A stretch of DNA of 64,000 bases, taken from positions 3,865,905 through 3,929,904 of the forward strand of contig JADCRB010000018.1 of assembly GCA_021464245.1 (NCBI GenBank), in the 5' to 3' direction. Each line of letters opens with the position of its first letter. The stretch's first letter is position 1. The position numbers and the translations under genes were made by a program. Of the stretch, positions 57,157 to 64,000 are shown in pieces. The DNA comes from Carallia brachiata. Taxonomy: Eukaryota; Streptophyta; Magnoliopsida; Malpighiales; Rhizophoraceae. A model generated the notes under the pieces. It was not told the origin of the DNA. It did no database searches and was given only the letters and a program-made list of their open reading frames with translations.

Positions 57157-60100
57157 ATGACGCACATGAGGTCTCGAAAACCGTATGAGATACCGTTCCT
57201 TGATCGGAAAGATGACCAAGGGCCATCACAACTTCACAAGAGAAGGTGGCGGATGGCTTTCACGGCCATATATTTTGCAAGGCTACTTGTTTCCTTGTCA
57301 AAGAAAGTTGCTGACAAAAAGCTCCTGCGCTCCCTCTCCTATGTTTCCATCAATGTCAAAGATGCTACCCTGCCTTCGTCTTTGATGGATGTGGATCAGA
57401 ATTTACTCATTGACATGGTGAAGGAGAAAAATCTGGATTCTTTGAACCAATTGGGAGGAGTCATTCAAGTTGCTGCATCGCTTGAAACAGACACGAAAGC
57501 TGGTATTAATGGCACAGAGGCTGATCTTGCTCATAGAAGGGATGTTTTTGGCGCAAACACGCACCAGAAGCCACCCACGAGAAGCTTTCTCAGCTTTGTT
57601 TTCGATGCAGTTAAGGATACAACCATCATTATTCTTTCGGTCTGTGCATTTCTGTCACTTGCATTTGGTATTAAGCAGCATGGCCCCAAAGAAGGTTGGT
57701 ATGATGGAGGTAGCATTATTATTGCAGTCTTTCTCGTCGTTGCTTTATCTGCCGCCAGCAACTTCAAGCAGTCCAGGCAATTCAAGAAGCTATCTGATGA
57801 AAGCAAAGACATAAAGGTGCAAGTGGTGAGAGATGGGAGGCACCTTCCGGTGTCTATATTTGACATCGTTGTGGGAGATGTAGTTTCTTTGAAGACTGGC
57901 GATCAGGTGCCAGCTGATGGCTTGTTCTTGGGAGGATATTCCTTGAAGGTGGACGAGTCCAGCATGACTGGTGAAAGTGACCATGTTGAGGTCATGGTAC
58001 CAGAAATCCATTCTTGATGTCTGGAACTAAGGTGACTGATGGCTTCGGTTCGATGCTTGTTACATCTGTTGGCATGAAAACTTCTTGGGGTGCAATGCTA
58101 GGTTGTATAATCTACGATGTCAAGGAGCAGACCCCATTACAGGCTCGCCTCGACAAGCTGGCATCTTGGATTGGTAAGGTTGGGTTGACAGTGGCGATCC
58201 TTGTGCTTACAGTTATGATGACTCGCTACTTCACTGGAAGCACCAGGGATGAAAGAGGCCAGAGAGAGTACAATGGGACTAAGACAAAGGTCAATGATGT
58301 GCTGAATGCGGTTGTGCAGATCGTTTCAGTAGCAGTTACCATTCTGGTGGTGGCAATTCCTGAAGGCTTGCCTCTGGCTGTAACTCTAACTCTGGCTTAT
58401 TCAATGAAGAAGATGATGGGCGATAAAGCCATGGTTCGCAAACTCTCTGCGTGTGAGACAATGGGTTCAGCCACAACAGTCTGCACAGACAAAACAGGAA
58501 CTTTAACCTTAAATCAGATGAAGGTTATGGAGTTCTGGCTTGGAAAAGAAAGAATTAAGGATGATGCTTCAAAGGAAGAAGGAGAGGTTGTCAAATTGCT
58601 CAAAGAAGGAGTTGCTTTAAATACAACATGCAATGTTGACAAACCACATTCCACATCATTTCCAGAGATTTCTGGCACTCCTACTGAAAAGGCAATACTT
58701 TCGTGGGCCATCTTCGATTTGGGTATGCACATGGAAGAAACAACGCATAACTGTGAAATAATGCATGTAGAGGCCTTCAATTCAGAGAAAAAGAGAAGTG
58801 GGGTACTGATCAGAAAAGGCAACAAGAAGGAGATGCACGTGCACTGGAAAGGAGCTGCTGAGATGATAGTAGCCATGTGCTCAAACTACTACAATACAAA
58901 TGGACAACTACAAGGCATGAGTCAGGAAGATACTAGGCAGATTGGAGCGATAATTGAGAGCATGGCAGCCAAAAGCCTACGCTGCATTGCCTTTGCCCAC
59001 AAAAAGATTGCAGAACATAGTGCAAAAATCTCCGAGAAGCTTGAAGAAACTGGACTCACATTGTTGGGGCTGGTCGGACTGAAAGACCCATGTCGACAAG
59101 GTGTCAGAACAGCAGTAGAAACCTGCAAGAAAGCAGGAGTCAATGTCAAAATGATTACTGGTGATAATGTTCACACAGCAAGGGCTATTGCTATTGAATG
59201 TGGGATACTTAATAATGAAGATGATATAGATGAAGCTGTCATACAAGGTGTTGACTTCCGAAATTACTCACCTGACCAGAGAAAAGAGAGGATTGATGCA
59301 ATTCGGGTGATGGCAAGATCATCCCCATTTGACAAGCTTTTGATGGTGCAATGCTTAAAGGAGAAAGGCCATGTGGTAGCAGTCACTGGCGACGGCACGA
59401 ATGATGCCCCTGCTCTGAAGGAAGCAGATATTGGACTTTCGATGGGAATTCAAGGCACTGAGGTGGCAAAGGAGAGCTCAGACATAGTCATCTTGGATGA
59501 TAATTTCACCTCTGTGGTGACAGTGTTGAGGTGGGGAAGGTGTGTCTACAATAACATTCAGAAGTTCCTTCAATTTCAGCTGACTGTCAACGTCGCTGCC
59601 CTTGTGATCAACTTTGTTGCATCTGTTTCTCCAGGTAAAGTCCCTCTAACTGCAGTCCAGCTTTTGTGGGTAAATCTCATTATGGACACGTTGGGAGCAC
59701 TAGCCTTGGCCACTGAGCTTCCCGCCGATGACCTCATGACAAAACCACCTGTGGGTAGATCTGAGCTCCTAATCACTAAAGTCATGTGGAGGAACCTCGT
59801 TGCTCAAGCCCTTTACCAGGTTGCCATATTGCTGACCCTGCAGTTCAAAGGAGAAGCCATCTTTGGCGTGGATGAGAAGGTAAAGAACACCCTCATCTTC
59901 AATGCTTTTGTTCTCTGTCAAGTTTTTAATGAGTTCAACGCAAGAATGCTGGAGAAGCAGAACATTTTCAAGGGATTGCATAAGAATAAGTTATTCTTAG
60001 CAATAATTGGATTTACCATAGTTCTTCAAGTGCTGATGGTGGAGCTTCTTAAGAATTTTGCCAATACTGAGAGGCTCAACTGGGGGCAATGGGGTGCTTG

Positions 60101-60200
60101 CATTGGCATTGGCATGGTGTCTTGGCCGATCGGTTTTCTTGTGAAATGCATCCCAGTTTCAAGCAAGCGGCTTCCACAGAAGAGAGCATTTGGATCCTAA
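57157..60200 (+). pseudogene. ACA12-like: ACA12/13-type Ca2+-ATPase, copy E (one-base frameshift)
   Basis: This full-length copy begins MTHMRSRKPYEIPFLDRKDD and ends KRLPQKRAFGS. Near 57994 one A is missing (gaggtcatggtacc versus gaggtcaatggtacc in D), immediately after the actuator motif TGESDHVEV. The frame then stops at 58015, giving 286 residues. The remaining 728 codons (58014-60200) are completely open in the other frame, with DKTGT, PEGLP and TGDGTNDAP intact. Nothing else in the gene is damaged. A very recent loss of function or a base-calling error would both explain this. Its promoter and leader are nearly those of D. Confidence 0.9.
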
Positions 60201-60412
60201 AACAAATTGATACAATAAGAATAGTTTACTTTGGTTTAATATAGTTTAGTTTAGTATGCATAGCTTTCATTACCATTAGCCGAATCTTTTAAATATGACA
60301 GTGTGAGACTGTAGATGTCTAATCTAGTTGCTGGATTTACATCATTATGCTTTTAGTCTTTTTTTCCTTTGCTAGCTTTCAACTGTTCCTACTTTTTGTT
60401 GCACTAAATTGT

Positions 60413-60591
60413 GCTCAAAAAAAATTGTAGATAAAGGGCTCACCCGGTGCACAAAGTGCTTCTCAACTTAGTAAGGGGGTAAGGGGAGGGTGGCGCATAT
60501 ATACGTAGCATTCTCGTTACATTTTCACAAAAAAACTATTTCCACACCTCAAACCCGTGACCTCGAGGTTACCAAAGGAGCAACTTAACCG
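60413..60591 (-). mobile_element. Au-like SINE downstream of copy E
   Basis: It is orthologous to the insert at 48574-48753, with the same exact ttgcactaaattgt flanks (60399-60412, 60592-60605). Confidence 0.85.
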
Positions 60592-60727
60592 TTGCACTAA
60601 ATTGTAGATGATTACAGAAAAATAACCAAATGGTCTTAAAAATATATACCCATTCATGTTGTGATACAAGGCCAATGATGAATTTAAACTATGCACTTTA
60701 GACTTCAAAAAAACAAGGTCCCTTGGA

Positions 60728-60918
60728 CCAACAGGCGTTGGTGCGGATGAAAGAGGTCCGTCACCGCTTGACCAGAGGTCTCGAGTTCAAGTTTCTAAGA
60801 AAGCAGTCTTGTTAAATACCTGTTGTGAGACCTTTGCCGCTTTTCGAAGTCCTGCCTGAATTGAAGTAGTAGCCCACTCGACTACCATTTTGTCGACCAA
60901 CAAAAAAAAAATAATAAT
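60728..60918 (+). mobile_element. tRNA-derived SINE downstream of copy E
   Basis: It is orthologous to 48890-49079. The flanks aaggtcccttgga are exact at 60715-60727 and 60919-60931. Confidence 0.88.
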
Positions 60919-61090
60919 AAGGTCCCTTGGAGGAAGCATGTATCAATGCGAGCGCCCCACGCAATCATTTATGACTTAGATACATGCCTCCTTAGCACTC
61001 CTTAAGGAAATCCTATTGACATCAAAAACCATTTTATTCTCCTTCCACAGGTCATTAAACACCATTGTTAATGACATCAAAGTGTATTGC

Positions 61091-61118
61091 TTTTTTTTTT
61101 ATCGGATGTCCCCGAAGG
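61091..61118 (-). mobile_element. 28-bp severely truncated retro-insertion
   Basis: A T-run plus atcggatgtccccgaagg is inserted between exact 18-bp copies of gacatcaaagtgtattgc (61073-61090 and 61119-61136). The matching site downstream of copy D (about 49250) has a single uninterrupted copy. Confidence 0.82.
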
Positions 61119-62286
61119 GACATCAAAGTGTATTGCTACTAACAGACAATTGGAGGGGGGGAAAAAAGAAAAATAAAGTTTGTTTCTTTTTAAAATTGGA
61201 ATCAAATATAAATTAGCTGCAGCTTACTGAAGCACGAACTGGTTTGAGAATTAAGACAAAGTGAAGATTCCATGAGATTGCATCAAAAGCAACTGAGGCA
61301 GTATACTAGTTATATCTTTTACAGAGCCAACTCCAACCATGTGTTCCATAATAATCGTCTACTCCTCATCTTATTCAAGCTACGCATAGAGCAAAAGCTG
61401 GAGTAAAAGTATTAAAATAAGCACACTGAAACCATATCCTAGGTGATCATAAGAAAACCGATAGGACAAGGCATCACGGGATAACGGGGCAGCTTAGCTC
61501 TTATTTTCACTTCCTAGATTTCCCCCTTGGATGGCATATTTATACGTCATACTCGCTTAATTCTCTAAGTTGGCATCAATCTAGGAAAATTAATCTTTCT
61601 TTGGATTTAGTAGAGACCACCATAATACAAAGTACTCAATTCATGACTATTGGTGTTTTTCCAGCACTTCAAGTTTGGAATAGGGTAAAGGAGGTAAAAG
61701 CAAGGTGGTGAGGCAGGAGAAACAGGTGGGGGCAGAATGGCCATTTCATCATCTCTTGAATAACAAGATTCTTTTTGATCAATGAATCACAAGATTTTCC
61801 ACACCCTAAATTATGGCAGATAAGAAATCGCATTTTTGACCAGATATCTCAAGCAGTTGGTTCATTAACATTATACTAAGAAACGGGTTAGAGATTTGAC
61901 CCTCAACTCTTCTAAATTCCTCCTCCCTTAAGAAAAAAAAAAAAAAAACATTTTATCCCCCACCTAACCCGGCCACCCCCCCGGCCCCACCCTCCCAGTC
62001 CCCCCAAACACTCCTCCCCTTCATTTCAAGTGTTGCCAAAGAAGTAAGGGAAGTAGAAACTGAAAACAATTTTCTCCTACCAACTCTAGTTTTGTTTTGT
62101 CTCTTCTGCAAATACTAATAAAATTGGCAATCCCAAAAAAAAAGGGGTCTTGGTCTTGAGAGAATAAAGCAATAAAGACATGTTCTTGACACTCAATTGA
62201 CTAGACTTTTCCTTTTATTTTGTTGGGTACGAACTCACCAAGAATATACGATGATTGTAAAGCAAACCAAATGGTACAAATAAGCT

Positions 62287-62287
62287 T

Positions 62288-62323
<36 letters not shown>

Positions 62324-62550
62324 CCTTGTACCTTATTATGTGAGCCAGACAATATAAAACGCCTCCACCAGCAATAAACTAGGTAGATTCGAAGCCACAC
62401 AAAGAACTGGAAAGTGGGGACCAGAAATGCTGATAGAGCCCCCACATAGTCAAGTCTGGCCATGTCTAGGGTTTCCAGGAGTAAAGTTGCAAGATTTACG
62501 CCTTTGAGCACAGTATCGAGGACAGTGACAGTGTCCTTCTCGGACCCCAT
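62287..62550 (-). CDS. Array-associated hypothetical ORF, copy 4
   Basis: The minus strand from ATG at 62550 reads MGSEKDTVTVLDTVLKGVNL and then LATLLLETLDMARLDYVGAL. Towards its end it differs from copy 3 by a small deletion that lets the frame run on into the GA tract (a run of SL dipeptides). The N-terminal 50 residues are nearly identical to copy 3. Function unknown. Confidence 0.35.
62289..62319. repeat. (GA)n microsatellite
   Basis: About 15 AG units, equivalent to 41673 and 50401. Confidence 0.9.
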
Positions 62551-64000
62551 GGGCTTGAGCTTTGACCCACACAACAACCAGCGCCCGAATCATCCGAAAC
62601 AGACATAAAAGCACCGTATTAGAAGATTTTTTACTTAAAGATTTTTTTTTTTTTTTTTTTTGTAATTTTTCACACCAAAATAATAATAAAATTTATTTTT
62701 TATAATAAAAAAATATTATGATAATTATCAAAATTCGAAACATGATTATAATTAGATAAAATTTCAACGACTTGAGACTCAATAAATTCATAATTCAAAA
62801 TATTAGAAATCTAATTCGACAGAGAATCTTATGTCAAAAAAAAAAAAAAAATCAACCGAGAATCAAAATAGCTCGATTCGGAATTGACCGAATTAGGTCG
62901 TTTTACCACTTCTTCGGCATGAAGTTCAATGGATTATCGCGTAATGAAATTTATTTTTCGTAGACTAAACGTTCTCGGCTTAAGTTTTATTGGAGACAAT
63001 TAAAAAAAACGGCCGAAGACCTACAGAGGCCTTTGCTGTTTTATTATGGGCCATTTTAATTAATGGGCTTCGTTGCCCAAAATTATGTTAGTTTACAGTC
63101 CACTTCTATTGAGTTGAGGAAACACCCCATTTCGGCCCAATACCTATTCGACAGCCTGCTGGGAAAAATAGTTGCAAAGGATAGCAAAAAGAATACATGG
63201 ATCTATGACCCAAAAATAACAAAGAACGTGAGGATCTATGGCCCAAAAAAATAGGAAGAACACGAGGATCTCGGCTCGCAGAGTTGGCGCAAAGCTGTGG
63301 CCTCGTAAAGGACGAGGGAGTTCGAACTTTAATCTCTCTTTTATCTTTCTTCTCCTTTATAAGGGCTATGTCCTTCCATTTAGATTAAAAAAAAAAACAT
63401 AAAAGGAAAAAGAAAATACAACCAATGAGTCTTAGCTTTTAAAATTGAAAGTTTTAAATTTGAGTACTCTAAAACTAAAAAACTTGAATTCAAGTCTTAA
63501 TTAAAATCGGTTCACCAAAAAAAAAAAGAAAAAAAATGCAAAGTGTTCAAACTGAAAGGAGCAAGAAACTTTAGTTCGATTTTTTTTTTCTACTTATTGA
63601 GTGATGAATTACCCATTAATATATAGATGTGTTACCTATCTTGCCTTTTTCTTCAAACCTATATGTAAGTATATAAAATCGAAACTGAGAGAAAATTTTA
63701 GACTTTCTCTCTTTAACATATGACAACTTCTTATAAATTTGTAAATTATAAATAATATTGAAATATTTTATAATTATGAAAATTTTATTATAATCAGAAT
63801 TATGATTATATGTAAATTAAATTGTAATCAAATAAGAATTCTAATTAAATTTTTTAATTTGATAAATTCTAACAATTGTAATATTTTTTAGTATTATAAT
63901 AGAATTAGAATTAGAATTTCAATTTCAGTAGATTTAGAATTTTCATATGTATACTCTTTCTCACATTATAAAAGCACATGTATCCTTTCTTTTTATTAAT
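62551..64000. other. Start of a further repeat of the unit spacer
   Basis: Bases 62580-63650 match 50700-51700 closely. This shows that the segmental duplication extends beyond copy E's ORF block. The last 350 bp are AT-rich and featureless. No gene was seen. Confidence 0.6.

Larger units (their letters stand above)
60201..62288. other. 3' flank of copy E
   Basis: This is nearly identical to 48360-50400, with the same two SINEs plus one private 28-bp insertion at 61091. No gene was seen. Confidence 0.6.

Overview
The window looks like nuclear DNA of a flowering plant, most likely a eudicot. It is AT-rich, with intron-bearing genes that use GT-AG splice sites, copia retrotransposons primed by initiator tRNA-Met, plant-type LINEs, Au-like and other tRNA-derived SINEs, MITE-like hairpins, and plant gene families (receptor-like protein, P2B Ca2+-ATPase, calmodulin-like protein). 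A single N at 10538 indicates a draft assembly. The species cannot be named from the sequence.

Layout. 1-4729: a young Ty1/copia element on the minus strand with an intact 1320-codon polyprotein. It sits inside the 3' part of a receptor-like protein (RLP) gene (minus strand, exons between 9033 and 4730), which it cuts in the membrane anchor. 10.2-10.5 kb: a shard of an F-box/LRR-type gene. From 10.5 kb to the end the window is dominated by a tandem array of five intronless plasma-membrane-type, autoinhibited Ca2+-ATPase genes of the ACA12/ACA13 clade, all on the plus strand. Copy A (12474-18730) is split by a Tnt1-like copia element and carries a nonsense codon and a 3' truncation. Copy B (23017-24537) has a stop at codon 4 and a 1.5-kb internal deletion. 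Copy C (37057-40101) is the only intact one (1014 aa). Copy D (45324-48359) has two frameshift sites, and copy E (57157-60200) has one single-base frameshift. Between B and C lies a broken calmodulin-like gene (27047-30602), whose interior holds a LINE with exact target-site duplications, a SINE and a hairpin element.

The array records its own history. Upstream flanks fall into two types (A, D, E versus B, C). Two SINE insertions 3' of D and E, absent at the matching sites of B and C, show that D and E are the youngest pair (spacing about 11.85 kb). Each complete unit also carries, 3' of the ATPase, a (GA)n tract followed by a conserved minus-strand ORF of about 72 codons (MGSEKDTVTV..., hydrophobic C-terminal half) that I cannot assign to a family. 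Later insertions distinguish the units: three in the promoter region of D, one long hairpin MITE upstream of E, one 28-bp retro-insertion downstream of E, and a gag-only LTR element upstream of B.

Functionally, copy C should encode a calmodulin-regulated Ca2+ efflux pump. The RLP would be a cell-surface receptor without a kinase domain, now potentially secreted. The remaining genes are relics or mobile DNA. Nothing here looks like a wholly new system. The most interesting material is the mix of one live pump and four differently broken copies, the retrotransposon-truncated receptor, the gag-only element and the unassigned ORF that travels with the array.
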